Source: Minisyncoccota bacterium | GTDB taxonomy: Bacteria; Patescibacteriota; Minisyncoccia; UBA6257; XYB1-36-10 | Assembly (NCBI GenBank): GCA_028709185.1 | Contig: JAQVXM010000011.1 | Location: 1 to 12,958, forward strand | Length of the DNA stretch: 12,958 nt | Direction of reading: 5' to 3' | Shown here: one piece after another, positions 1 to 6,412 of the stretch | Numbering within the stretch: position 1 is the first letter of the stretch | Layout: every line of letters begins with the position of its first letter | The notes under the pieces: generated by a model | Seen by the model: the letters and a program-made list of their open reading frames with translations, nothing else | What the model was told of the DNA's origin: nothing | The model's database searches: none | Program-made: the position numbers and the translations under genes

Positions 1-1
1 A

Positions 2-199
2 GAACGTTCGTTTAAAATAACTTTAACGGAAGGCAAAAAGCATCAAATTAGAAGAATGTGCGAAGCTCTTTTTTTGACCGTTCGAGATTTAAAGAGAGTG
101 CGGATTATGAATGTTAAACTTGGAAATATTCCCTCCGGTTCTTTTCGCGAATTAAAAGGAAACGAACTTAAAACCTTTCTTTCTTCTTTGGGACTTTAA
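2..199 (+). CDS. 23S rRNA pseudouridine synthase, RluF-like, C-terminal fragment
   Basis: The left edge of the window cuts this gene, leaving its last 65 codons before TAA at 197-199. The visible peptide carries the C-terminal signature of the RsuA/RluB/RluE/RluF family: the motif KKHQIRRMCEAL, then VRIMNVKLGNIPSGSFREL and a short tail. The QIRRMCE and RIMNV...IP.G.(F/W)R.L pattern is closer to RluF (which modifies helix 68 of 23S rRNA) than to RsuA or RluB, from memory of those sequences. The family isomerises specific uridines in rRNA to pseudouridine. The catalytic aspartate region lies outside the window, so activity cannot be judged. The gene ends 42 bases before the stop of the convergent mltG. 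No strong terminator hairpin is visible between them, only T-rich tracts. Family assignment is secure; the exact rRNA target is not. Confidence 0.85.
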   Translation, partial: ERSFKITLTEGKKHQIRRMCEALFLTVRDLKRVRIMNVKLGNIPSGSFRELKGNELKTFLSSLGL

Positions 200-241
200 T
201 TTTTTTAATCTTCTTTTTTTTACGACTAAACGCGCTTGGTT

Positions 242-1243
242 TTATTTTAAATATTTTTCAATATTAATTTTGTGCTCTTCATAAGTTTTCGCGCAATGAA
301 CTTCTCCTTCATAATCATGAAGATAAAATAAGCATTCCGTTTTTTCCGGATTGAGCACGGCTAAAATAGCATCAAGTCCGGGATTGGAAATCGGATGGGG
401 AGGAAGACCCTTATTTTTATAGGTATTAAAAGGAGAGGAAATATTTTTATCTTCAGAATTAATCGGTTTCCACCAATCTCCTTCGCTTAAATATTTTGTT
501 GAATCGGCATTATAGTGAAAAGAATTATCGCGTATATATTGCAGAGTGCAGTCGGTTTCAAGACGCATATCTTTTAAGAGGCGATTCCAAAGAACTCCCG
601 CGACGAGAGGCATATCGTTTTTACCAGCGGCTTCTCTTTGAACTATGGAGGCAAGTTTTATTGCTGTTGTCCATTTTATATCGGCTTTTGCGAATTTTTC
701 GGCGTAAGGTTGGAATTCTTCGTTGAATTTATTTATAAATCTTTTGGCTATATCTTCAGGAGATTCATTTTTTGAAATTAGATAAGTGTCCGGAAAATAA
801 ACACCTTCTATGTAATCCGGATTTTGGGCGGTATATTTTGTAACCCAGTCGTTTTTTTCCTCATTATTCCAATCGAGTTTTTTCGCTAGAATTTCCGCTA
901 TTTGTTCTTTGCGAAGTCCTTCCGGAATAACTATCCATTCCATGTATGGTTTTTTTAGAGCTTCGGCTAATTGCCAAGCATTCTGACTTTTGGAAATTTT
1001 GTAACCGCCCGGAATAATTTCCGATACGCCTAAGGCGATTTTAAATCCCCATTCGCTCTTTATGAATCCGTTTTCTTTTAATTTTAAAATAATGTCGTTT
1101 TTTGTTTCACTTAAGGAAATAATAAATCTTTCCGATTCGGCATTTTTATCCGGCGCGCTAAAAAGAGAATTATAAAAAATAAAAATAGACAAGATAAAAA
1201 TAAAAACCAATATTTCTAATCCCAAAATTATCTTATTTTTCAT
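242..1243 (-). CDS. mltG: Endolytic murein transglycosylase MltG (YceG-like)
   Basis: The 333-residue protein is close to the family's usual length of about 340. Residues 5-29 form an N-terminal membrane anchor after a short basic start. A LysM-like region (about 75-120, with IVIPEGLRKEQIAEIL) precedes the catalytic YceG domain (about 140-333). The family motif appears as LASIVQREA at 198-206; E204 matches the conserved catalytic glutamate of the (E/Q)xE segment, and the first glutamate of the E. coli motif is Q here. Further landmarks are GVYFPDTYL, VLWNRL, MRLETD and PFNTYKNKGLPPHPISNPG. The enzyme cleaves nascent glycan strands at the outer face of the membrane, ending peptidoglycan polymerisation. 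ATG at 1243 is chosen because the anchor follows directly; a TATAAT lies six bases upstream. With uppP elsewhere in the window it indicates a peptidoglycan wall. Confidence 0.95.
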   Translation of the reverse strand: MKNKIILGLEILVFIFILSIFIFYNSLFSAPDKNAESERFIISLSETKNDIILKLKENGFIKSEWGFKIALGVSEIIPGGYKISKSQNAWQLAEALKKPYMEWIVIPEGLRKEQIAEILAKKLDWNNEEKNDWVTKYTAQNPDYIEGVYFPDTYLISKNESPEDIAKRFINKFNEEFQPYAEKFAKADIKWTTAIKLASIVQREAAGKNDMPLVAGVLWNRLLKDMRLETDCTLQYIRDNSFHYNADSTKYLSEGDWWKPINSEDKNISSPFNTYKNKGLPPHPISNPGLDAILAVLNPEKTECLFYLHDYEGEVHCAKTYEEHKINIEKYLK

Positions 1244-1249
1244 TTTCCT

Positions 1250-1255
1250 ATTATA
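1250..1255 (-). promoter_or_regulatory. Probable -10 box of mltG (leaderless arrangement)
   Basis: A perfect TATAAT on the minus strand is separated from the mltG ATG by only six bases (AGGAAA). A transcript starting about seven bases after the -10 would begin at the start codon. The AGGA in the gap could instead act as a ribosome site but sits unusually close to the ATG. No good -35 is visible in the A/T tract upstream. Confidence 0.5.
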
Positions 1256-1389
1256 TCCTTTTGTTTTATTTTTAAAAATATTTTTTAAGTAAAACGTATT
1301 TATGACGAAAAATAATTTTTTGGCTTATTTTAATTTTTTGAAACAAGCGTGAAAAAGTGAAAAGAAATTTTTTAAATAATAGTTTATAA

Positions 1390-1488
1390 TTATTAAAAGA
1401 TATCAGAGAAACAGTCGGATCTGGAAGTTATTATGAAGATGCCGGAGAGTGGAAATTTGAATTAAACCTTGAAGAAAAAAAGATGTGA
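1390..1488 (+). pseudogene. Possible remnant of a protein gene without a start codon
   Basis: Between in-frame stops TAA (1387-1389) and TGA (1486-1488) lies a 32-codon frame. Its translation looks protein-like, with GSGSYYEDAGEWKFELNLEE followed by KKM. It has no ATG, GTG or TTG near its beginning. The composition (many Gly, Glu, Trp and Tyr codons in an AT-rich gap) is unlike random intergenic sequence, so it may be the C-terminal end of a decayed gene. I recognise no family. Chance is also possible at this length. Confidence 0.25.
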
Positions 1489-1533
1489 TCCGATTTGCGT
1501 CGCTGATGATTCAACTTTATAAAAGGTCATAAT

Positions 1534-1539
1534 TATAAT
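1534..1539 (+). promoter_or_regulatory. Probable -10 box for the 54-residue membrane protein gene
   Basis: Perfect TATAAT lies 20 bases before the ATG at 1560. A weak -35 candidate, TTCAAC at 1510-1515, is 18 bases upstream of it. The expected leader is about 14 bases and carries no Shine-Dalgarno sequence. Confidence 0.4.
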
Positions 1540-1559
1540 AAAGATATTAAACAAAAAAT

Positions 1560-1724
1560 ATGGGAAAAGAAAAAATTGTCGGGCAATGCGGTTCCTCGGG
1601 ATTAATTTGGATTTCCGGGTGGCTTTTTACTGTTGGTTTCTTGGAATTGTCTTTTTGGAAAGGAGTTTTAGCTGTAATAATTTGGCCTTATTATTTAGGC
1701 GTAACGGTTAACGCTTTTTTATAG
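1560..1724 (+). CDS. Small membrane protein of unknown function (54 aa)
   Basis: This 54-residue frame runs from ATG to TAG. The protein starts with a short polar segment (MGKEKIVGQCGSS). A hydrophobic helix follows, roughly residues 14-30 (GLIWISGWLFTVGFLEL), then a short loop with a tryptophan-lysine pair, then a second hydrophobic segment at about 36-54 that includes AVIIWPYYLG. Both termini are probably on the same side of the membrane, as a helical hairpin. Support for a real gene comes from its composition, a TATAAT 20 bases upstream, and a strong terminator starting 15 bases after the stop. No Shine-Dalgarno sequence is present. I do not recognise a named family; small Trp/Gly-rich two-helix proteins are frequent in Patescibacteria as far as I know. 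Confidence 0.65.
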   Translation: MGKEKIVGQCGSSGLIWISGWLFTVGFLELSFWKGVLAVIIWPYYLGVTVNAFL

Positions 1725-1738
1725 ACGCTATAATTTTT

Positions 1739-1772
1739 AAAACCGCTTCGAATTTATTACGAAGCGGTTTTT
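1739..1772. terminator. Bidirectional intrinsic terminator
   Basis: Arms AAAACCGCTTCG (1739-1750) and CGAAGCGGTTTT (1760-1771) form a perfect 12-bp stem with a nine-base A/T loop. T-runs follow on both strands. The hairpin lies between the 54-residue gene (+) and the 3' end of the patatin gene (-), so it can serve both convergent transcripts. Confidence 0.9.
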
Positions 1773-1796
1773 ATGCGCATTTTTTATTTCTATTGT

Positions 1797-2645
1797 TTAT
1801 TTAGTAAAATAAAGTTTTATTTTTTTTACCAAACGAGGCAGAGAGAAAAATATTTTTTTGTTTTTATATTTATTTTCTGTTATTTTTTTTATTTCCGGCA
1901 TAAGAGAAAGAGTGGCTTGATATCCGGCTTCAATGAGTTTATCGGTTTTATTAAAGTCGGAATAACCAAAATTCATAAGATTTGGTTCAATAATAATATC
2001 CGCTCCTTGTTCTTGTATTTTTAAATGATGGTGGTCTGAGGAGGTAATAGCGAGAGAATTTAAAAGGACATCAAAAACATTGCTGACTTTTCTTAAGGAA
2101 TATTTTTTTAAATTAACTCCGATAATCATATCCGCGCCCATTTTTTTTAAAACTGATAAGGGAAGATTTTCCGACCAACCGCCGTCAATAAGTTTTTGTT
2201 CATTGATTATTATTGGAACATAAATACCTGGCAGGCAAGAACTGGCCATTAAAGCTTCTGCTAAATTTCCTTTTTGAAGAACAACTTTTTGTCCTTTTTC
2301 TATGTCGGTTGCGACTATAGCGAGAGGAATTTTTGCATCTTCTATTTTTACGTCGCCAAAAATTTCTTTTATAAGTTTTCCAAGCGGTTTATTGGAGGCC
2401 AGTCCAAGCTTGGAATAAGCAAAATTGGAAATATTTATCCAATTTATTTTTTTGGAAACATCAGTCATTTGTTCAAAAGAAAGACCAAAAGCGAAAGCGG
2501 CGGCAATAATAGAACCTGAACTTGTGCCGGCAATGTAATCTATCTTGATTTTATTTTCTTCAAGAGCTTTAAGAACTCCGATGTGAGAAATGCCAAGGGC
2601 GGATCCGCCTGAAAGAGCTAATCCGATTTTATCTTTAGCAAACAT
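1797..2645 (-). CDS. Patatin-like phospholipase (RssA/YchK-type)
   Basis: The 282-residue protein has the full patatin signature. The glycine-rich oxyanion region is LALSGGSALGISHIGVL (residues 9-25). The nucleophile elbow GTSSG is at 40-44 with Ser42, and the DGG motif at 154-156 carries the catalytic Asp154. The usual ATDIEKG segment is at 112-118. A tail with HHHLKIQEQGADIIIEP resembles the RssA/YchK bacterial branch. No signal peptide or membrane segment is seen, so it is probably cytosolic or membrane-peripheral and hydrolyses acyl ester bonds of phospholipids; the natural substrate is not deducible. It lies 68 bases downstream of typA on the same strand. No terminator separates them, and there is a possible promoter of its own directly before the ATG. 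Confidence 0.93.
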   Translation of the reverse strand: MFAKDKIGLALSGGSALGISHIGVLKALEENKIKIDYIAGTSSGSIIAAAFAFGLSFEQMTDVSKKINWINISNFAYSKLGLASNKPLGKLIKEIFGDVKIEDAKIPLAIVATDIEKGQKVVLQKGNLAEALMASSCLPGIYVPIIINEQKLIDGGWSENLPLSVLKKMGADMIIGVNLKKYSLRKVSNVFDVLLNSLAITSSDHHHLKIQEQGADIIIEPNLMNFGYSDFNKTDKLIEAGYQATLSLMPEIKKITENKYKNKKIFFSLPRLVKKIKLYFTK

Positions 2646-2651
2646 AATAAA

Positions 2652-2682
2652 TTAATACAAAAAAACAAGAGAAAATTTTCAA
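2652..2682 (-). promoter_or_regulatory. Possible promoter of the patatin gene (leaderless arrangement)
   Basis: TTGAAA (2677-2682) and TATTAA (2652-2657) on the minus strand are separated by 19 bases. The -10-like element ends six bases before the ATG at 2645, the same geometry as at mltG and uppP. The match is moderate and the region is very AT-rich. Confidence 0.35.
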
Positions 2683-2713
2683 TTCTTTTTATTAAATCGG
2701 TTAGTTTTTAATT

Positions 2714-4504
2714 TTACTTTTGGCGAAAATGTTTAATGCGAGCATTTTCGGTTAAAAACTGTTTTCTTAAACGGATACTTTTTGGAGTAATTTCCAGATA
2801 CTCGTCTTCGTTCATAATCCCCATACCTCTCTCTAAAGAAAGTTCCATGGGCGGCGTTAAACGAATGGCTTCATCGGAACCGGAAGCGCGCATATTGCTG
2901 AGCTCTTTTCCTTTTATCGGATTAACGGTCATATCATTGCCTTTTGAAACATTGCCGATAACCATGCCTTCGTAAACTTCCGTTCCGGCTTTAACATAAA
3001 GAACGCCTCTTTCTTGAAGATTATATAAAGAAAAACCGAGAGCTTTTCCTGTTGCCATGGAAACCATTGAACCAAGCTCGCTTTTTTCAATAACGCCGGC
3101 ATAAGGTTTAAAACCGATAACCCGGGTGTAAAGAATGCCTTCGCCGCGCGTGTCGATTACAAATTCATTGCGATAACCCAAAAGAGCTCTGGTCGGAATT
3201 TCAAAAATCATGAAAGCGCGATTATTTTCATGTTTGATTTCAAGCATTTGACCTTTTCTTTTTCCAAGGCGTTCGATAATAACTCCGGCCATAATTTCAG
3301 GAACATTGATAGTTGCTTCTTCGAAAGGTTCTAATTTTATGCCGTTTTCTTCCTTGATAATGACATGAGGTTCGGAAATTTGCAGTTCATAACCTTCGCG
3401 ACGCATATTTTCAAGTAGTATCGCAATATGCATTTCACCTCGTCCGTAAACTTTATAATGATCTCCTTCGGAAAAATCAACTCTTAATCCGACATTTACT
3501 TCTAATTCTTTTTCTAAACGTTCTTTTATTTGGCGGGTGGTAACAAATTTTCCTTCGCGACCGGCAAAAGGGGAGTCATTAACAAGAAAATTAAGGCAGA
3601 TGGTTGGCTCATCAATAGATATGGCGGGAAGAGCTTTTTGATTTTCATTTTCGCAAATAGTTTCTCCGATAAAAATATCAGGAAGACCGGCTATCATGAC
3701 AATATCGCCAGCTTCGGCTTCTTCCTCTTCTTTTCTGATTAATCCTTCAAAAGTAAAAAGTTTTGTTATTTTTCCCTGTCTGATTTCACCTTTTTCATTC
3801 TTAATGAAAACCGTCTGACCATTTTTTACTTTTCCTTCATAAATACGGCCAAGTCCTAATCGGCCAAGAAAATTATCATAAGCAAGATTAAAAGGCTGCA
3901 TTAAAAGAGGTAAATTATTTTTCTCTATACCGGAAGCAATAGGCACTTCTTCAATAACAGTATCAAGAAGGGGAGAAAGATCGACAGATTTATCTTCCAG
4001 ATTTTTTTTGGCAATTCCGTCACGGCCAACGGCATAAATAGTGGAAAAATTAAGTTGGTCATCATTTGCGCCGAGTTCCATAAAAAGCTCTAAAATCATT
4101 TCATGAACGGCGTCCGGACGGGCTGCGGATTTATCTATCTTATTAATAACAACAATAGGTTTTAATCCTAAATCAAGAGATTTTTTAAGAACAAAACGAG
4201 TTTGAGGCATTGGACCTTCTTGAGCGTCAACAACAAGAATAACGGAATCAATAGATCGGAGAACGCGTTCTACTTCTGAACCGAAATCAGCATGACCGGG
4301 AGTATCAACAATGTTGATTTTTGTTCCTTTATAATAAACGGAAGTGTTTTTGGAATAAATCGTAATACCGCGCTCTTTTTCGAGCGTGTTTGAATCCATA
4401 CTGACGCCTGCTTCCGCCATACCGGTTTGACGCATTAAAGCGTCGGTAAGCGTGGTTTTGCCGTGGTCAACGTGGGCAATAATAGCAATATTTCTTATAT
4501 CCAT
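2714..4504 (-). CDS. typA: Ribosome-associated translational GTPase TypA/BipA
   Basis: The 596-residue protein starts with the GTPase domain: G1 AHVDHGKT (10-17), G2 ERGITI (44-49), G3 DTPGH (67-71) and G4 NKID (121-124). These are followed by EF-Tu domain 2-like, EF-G III/V-like and the TypA-specific C-terminal regions, including YGRGEMHIAILLENMRREG and the end GYRNEFVIDTRGEG. Length fits the family (about 600-610). TypA binds the 70S ribosome at the EF-G site and assists ribosome assembly and translation under stress or cold. The frame is open upstream to a TTG at 4555, but the extra 17 residues are unlike any TypA N-terminus and would run through a leader hairpin. The ATG at 4504 gives the canonical M-x-I-R-N-I-A-I-I-A start. 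No Shine-Dalgarno sequence precedes it. Confidence 0.97.
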   Translation of the reverse strand: MDIRNIAIIAHVDHGKTTLTDALMRQTGMAEAGVSMDSNTLEKERGITIYSKNTSVYYKGTKINIVDTPGHADFGSEVERVLRSIDSVILVVDAQEGPMPQTRFVLKKSLDLGLKPIVVINKIDKSAARPDAVHEMILELFMELGANDDQLNFSTIYAVGRDGIAKKNLEDKSVDLSPLLDTVIEEVPIASGIEKNNLPLLMQPFNLAYDNFLGRLGLGRIYEGKVKNGQTVFIKNEKGEIRQGKITKLFTFEGLIRKEEEEAEAGDIVMIAGLPDIFIGETICENENQKALPAISIDEPTICLNFLVNDSPFAGREGKFVTTRQIKERLEKELEVNVGLRVDFSEGDHYKVYGRGEMHIAILLENMRREGYELQISEPHVIIKEENGIKLEPFEEATINVPEIMAGVIIERLGKRKGQMLEIKHENNRAFMIFEIPTRALLGYRNEFVIDTRGEGILYTRVIGFKPYAGVIEKSELGSMVSMATGKALGFSLYNLQERGVLYVKAGTEVYEGMVIGNVSKGNDMTVNPIKGKELSNMRASGSDEAIRLTPPMELSLERGMGIMNEDEYLEITPKSIRLRKQFLTENARIKHFRQK

Positions 4505-4525
4505 AGTAAGCTTGGGGTAAATAAA

Positions 4526-4543
4526 ATCCGCTTTTCGGCGGAT
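4526..4543 (-). promoter_or_regulatory. Hairpin in the typA leader
   Basis: On the minus strand ATCCGC and GCGGAT pair around the loop CGAAAA. The stem is followed by TTTTATTT and then the typA ATG 22 bases later. It lies within the predicted 5' untranslated leader of about 55 bases. It could be a weak attenuator or a structural element; six base pairs with an interrupted T-run make a poor terminator. Confidence 0.4.
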
Positions 4544-4565
4544 AAAAAATATCAACGCTTTTTAT

Positions 4566-4593
4566 ATTATAGAAGAAAATAGAAAAAAAGCAA
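4566..4593 (-). promoter_or_regulatory. Probable typA promoter
   Basis: On the minus strand TTGCTT (4588-4593) and a perfect TATAAT (4566-4571) are 16 bases apart. This would give a start near 4559 and a leader of about 55 bases before the ATG at 4504. Confidence 0.55.
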
Positions 4594-4633
4594 GTCTAAT
4601 AAATATTCTCGAATTTTTATCAGAAGATTTTTT

Positions 4634-4642
4634 TGTTATAAT
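4634..4642 (+). promoter_or_regulatory. Extended -10 promoter of the kinase operon
   Basis: TGTTATAAT is an extended -10 element (TG, one base, perfect TATAAT at 4637-4642). The -35 region is only a T-run, which is common for extended -10 promoters. Transcription would start near 4649, giving a leader of about 63 bases before the kinase ATG. It is divergent from the typA promoter. Confidence 0.5.
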
Positions 4643-4711
4643 AAAAATAAGATAGTTTTTTAAAAATAACAAAAATTCTAGAATAATAATTTGATTTAAA
4701 AAAGATTTTTT

Positions 4712-5923
4712 ATGGAAAAAGAATACGAATGCATTAAATGCGGGACCCCTCTTTTTAAAGGAGAAAATATAGGATTGGTGAAAATGGAATGTTCTCACTG
4801 CGGTCATTTGAATAAATTTTTAGATAAAGAGGAATTTGATGTTTTTCGATTGGCTTTTCTTTATGCTTCTGACCACATTATTATTACAGACAAAGATGCC
4901 GTGATTATTTATGCCAATCTTGCGATGGAAAAAATCACCGGTTTTTCCAAAGAAGAGGTTATCGGCAAAAAAGCTGGCAGCAAAGGTTTGTGGGGAGGAT
5001 ATATGCCGCCTGATTTTTATAAAAAAATGTGGCATATGATAAAAGAAGAAAAAAAAATATTCACAGGAGTTGTTCAAAATAGAAGAAAAAACGGAGAAAT
5101 TTATGAAGCGGATGTTTCTATCGCGCCGGTTCTTGATGAAAACGGCGAAGTTAAATATTTTGTCGGTATTGAAAGGGATATCACTAAAGAAAAAGAAATA
5201 GAATTGGCAAAAAACGAATTTATATCTCTAGCTTCTCATCAACTTAGGACGCCGTTAACAGGAATCAGATGGGTGGTGGAAGAATTTTTAAAGAGAGAAA
5301 AAATGAGTGAAAGGGGAATGAAATATTTAAAGAATATTGAATTTTCTACTATCCAATTGAATAAGCTGGTTGATGATTTATTAAATGTCTCGAAAATTGA
5401 AGACGATAGAATAGACATAAATCCAAAGCTTATGGATGTGGTAGATTTTATTCAAAATTATCTTCTTGAGGCGACGCCTTTATTTGTTGGAAAAAAACTC
5501 AAGATTATTTTTGATAAGCATCCTTTAAAACTGGAAGTAAAAATGGACGAGAACGCTTTTAGAAATATCATTCAATCGTTAGTCTCTAACTCGGTGGAAT
5601 ACACAAGAGAAGGCGGAGAAGTAGAAATATCTTTAGAAGAAAATGAGAATAACTTTTTGGTTGATATTAGAGATACGGGAATTGGAATTCCTAAAGGAGA
5701 ACAAAAAATTATTTTTAAAAAATTTTCGAGAGCCAGTAACGCTAAAAAAGAAAAAGCCGGAGGAACAGGATTGGGTTTATATATGGTAAAAAACATTATC
5801 GCCATGCTTAATGGTGAAATAAGATTTGAATCAGAGGAAAATAAGGGAACGACTTTTTATGTTAAACTTCCTAAAGAAGTGAAAAAGAAAAAGATGGCGA
5901 CAGAAAAAGAAAATCTGCTATAA
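4712..5923 (+). CDS. Cytoplasmic PAS-containing sensor histidine kinase with N-terminal zinc ribbon
   Basis: The 403-residue protein has no membrane segment. Residues 7-36 form a Com-like zinc ribbon with cysteines at 7, 10, 27 and 30 (CIKC ... CSHCGHLNKF). A PAS domain follows (about 46-165, with ITDKDAVIIYANLAMEKITG and the PAC-like end VGIERDITKEKE). The HisKA helix carries SHQLRTPL with the phospho-acceptor His176. The ATPase domain has the N box with Asn293, DTGIGIP at 321-327 and GGTGLGL at 350-356. All catalytic motifs look intact. The kinase should sense a cytosolic signal through PAS and/or zinc ribbon and phosphorylate the receiver encoded 30 bases downstream. ATG at 4712 retains the zinc ribbon; no clear Shine-Dalgarno sequence precedes it. 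Which signal it detects cannot be told from sequence. Confidence 0.93.
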   Translation: MEKEYECIKCGTPLFKGENIGLVKMECSHCGHLNKFLDKEEFDVFRLAFLYASDHIIITDKDAVIIYANLAMEKITGFSKEEVIGKKAGSKGLWGGYMPPDFYKKMWHMIKEEKKIFTGVVQNRRKNGEIYEADVSIAPVLDENGEVKYFVGIERDITKEKEIELAKNEFISLASHQLRTPLTGIRWVVEEFLKREKMSERGMKYLKNIEFSTIQLNKLVDDLLNVSKIEDDRIDINPKLMDVVDFIQNYLLEATPLFVGKKLKIIFDKHPLKLEVKMDENAFRNIIQSLVSNSVEYTREGGEVEISLEENENNFLVDIRDTGIGIPKGEQKIIFKKFSRASNAKKEKAGGTGLGLYMVKNIIAMLNGEIRFESEENKGTTFYVKLPKEVKKKKMATEKENLL

Positions 5924-5924
5924 T
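5897..5924 (+). promoter_or_regulatory. Possible internal promoter before the response regulator
   Basis: GCGACA (5897-5902), a 16-base spacer and the extended -10 TGCTATAAT (5916-5924) overlap the last codons and TAA stop of the kinase. The -35 matches four of six consensus bases. It could allow the receiver and the surface-protein genes to be expressed apart from the kinase. The TATAAT partly arises from the CTA-TAA stop context, so chance is possible. Confidence 0.35.
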
Positions 5925-5953
5925 AAATAAAAGGTTTAAATTAAAAAAAACAC

Positions 5954-6355
5954 ATGGGAAAAATAAAAATAGTTTTAGCGGAAGATGATGAGATATTATC
6001 AAGCGTGATGATGGAGGAGCTTCAGGATGCCGGATTTGAAGTAAAGCGTGCGATTGATGGGGAGGAAGCGATTATAATGACGAAATCAGAAAAGCCGGAT
6101 TTGCTTTTGCTCGATATAATAATGCCCAAAAAAGACGGATTTCAAGTGTTAAAAGAATTAAAATCTTTTCCGGAAACAGAAAGGATTCCGGTTATTATTA
6201 TGACTATGCTTGGAAGTGATGATGATGTGAAAAAAGGATTAAAACTTGGCGCGGCAGATTATATAGTGAAAAGTCAGCACGCGGTGGCGGAAATGGTGGA
6301 AAAAATAAAAAATTTTTTTAGCCAGGAACAGCACCCGACAACTATAAAAAATTAA
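5954..6355 (+). CDS. Single-domain response regulator (CheY-like receiver)
   Basis: The 133-residue protein is a complete receiver domain with nothing added except a short polar tail. The acidic pocket is Asp11 and Asp12, and the phospho-acceptor is Asp54 in LLLLDIIMPKKDG. The switch residues are Thr84 in VIIMTMLG and Lys106 in DYIVKS. It lacks a DNA-binding or enzymatic output domain, so it must act by binding a partner protein or as a phosphorelay intermediate. It lies 30 bases after the histidine kinase, its obvious cognate, and 56 bases before the dockerin gene. An AAAAGG at 5930-5935 is too far from the ATG to be a clear ribosome site. Its placement suggests it controls something about the downstream surface proteins, but that is inference. 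Confidence 0.93.
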   Translation: MGKIKIVLAEDDEILSSVMMEELQDAGFEVKRAIDGEEAIIMTKSEKPDLLLLDIIMPKKDGFQVLKELKSFPETERIPVIIMTMLGSDDDVKKGLKLGAADYIVKSQHAVAEMVEKIKNFFSQEQHPTTIKN

Positions 6356-6390
6356 AAGAGTAGGATAAATAAAGAGCTGATTTTAGTTTT

Positions 6391-6412
6391 TTAACTTCGG
6401 AGAAAAAGTTAA
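6391..6412 (+). promoter_or_regulatory. Ribosome binding site in the loop of a small hairpin
   Basis: GGAG at 6399-6402 lies nine bases before the ATG at 6412 and sets that start. The arms TTAACTT (6391-6397) and AAGTTAA (6406-6412) are perfectly complementary. They place the GGAG in an eight-base loop and bury the first base of the start codon. The all-A/T-rich stem would be only marginally stable. Confidence 0.45.

Larger units (their letters stand above)
1244..1559. other. Gene-poor AT-rich gap with a possible decayed ORF
   Basis: This 316-base stretch lies between the divergent starts of mltG (-) and the 54-residue membrane protein (+). It holds the mltG promoter at its left end, an isolated TATAAT at 1385-1390 (+), a coding-looking but startless frame at 1390-1488, and a second TATAAT at 1534-1539 serving the small gene. 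I see no tRNA, no stable hairpin and no repeat array in it. Confidence 0.5.

Noticed and set aside
200..241. Terminator between the pseudouridine synthase and mltG
   Set aside because: Only a four-base-pair AAAC/GTTT hairpin near T-tracts is present, too weak to call.
1302..1352. 16-codon frame starting with MTKNNFLAYFNF
   Set aside because: It is too short, has no ribosome site or promoter, and has AT-driven composition; no reason to call it a gene.
4505..4555. N-terminal extension of typA from a TTG at 4555
   Set aside because: The 17 extra residues do not resemble any TypA start, and the segment coincides with a leader hairpin just after a good promoter. The ATG at 4504 gives the canonical N-terminus.
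4562..5077. Two minus-strand open frames (81 and 85 codons) between typA and the kinase N-terminus
   Set aside because: Both are Phe/Ile/Ser-rich antisense readings of A-rich DNA and conflict with the zinc ribbon and PAS coding region or the divergent promoter region.
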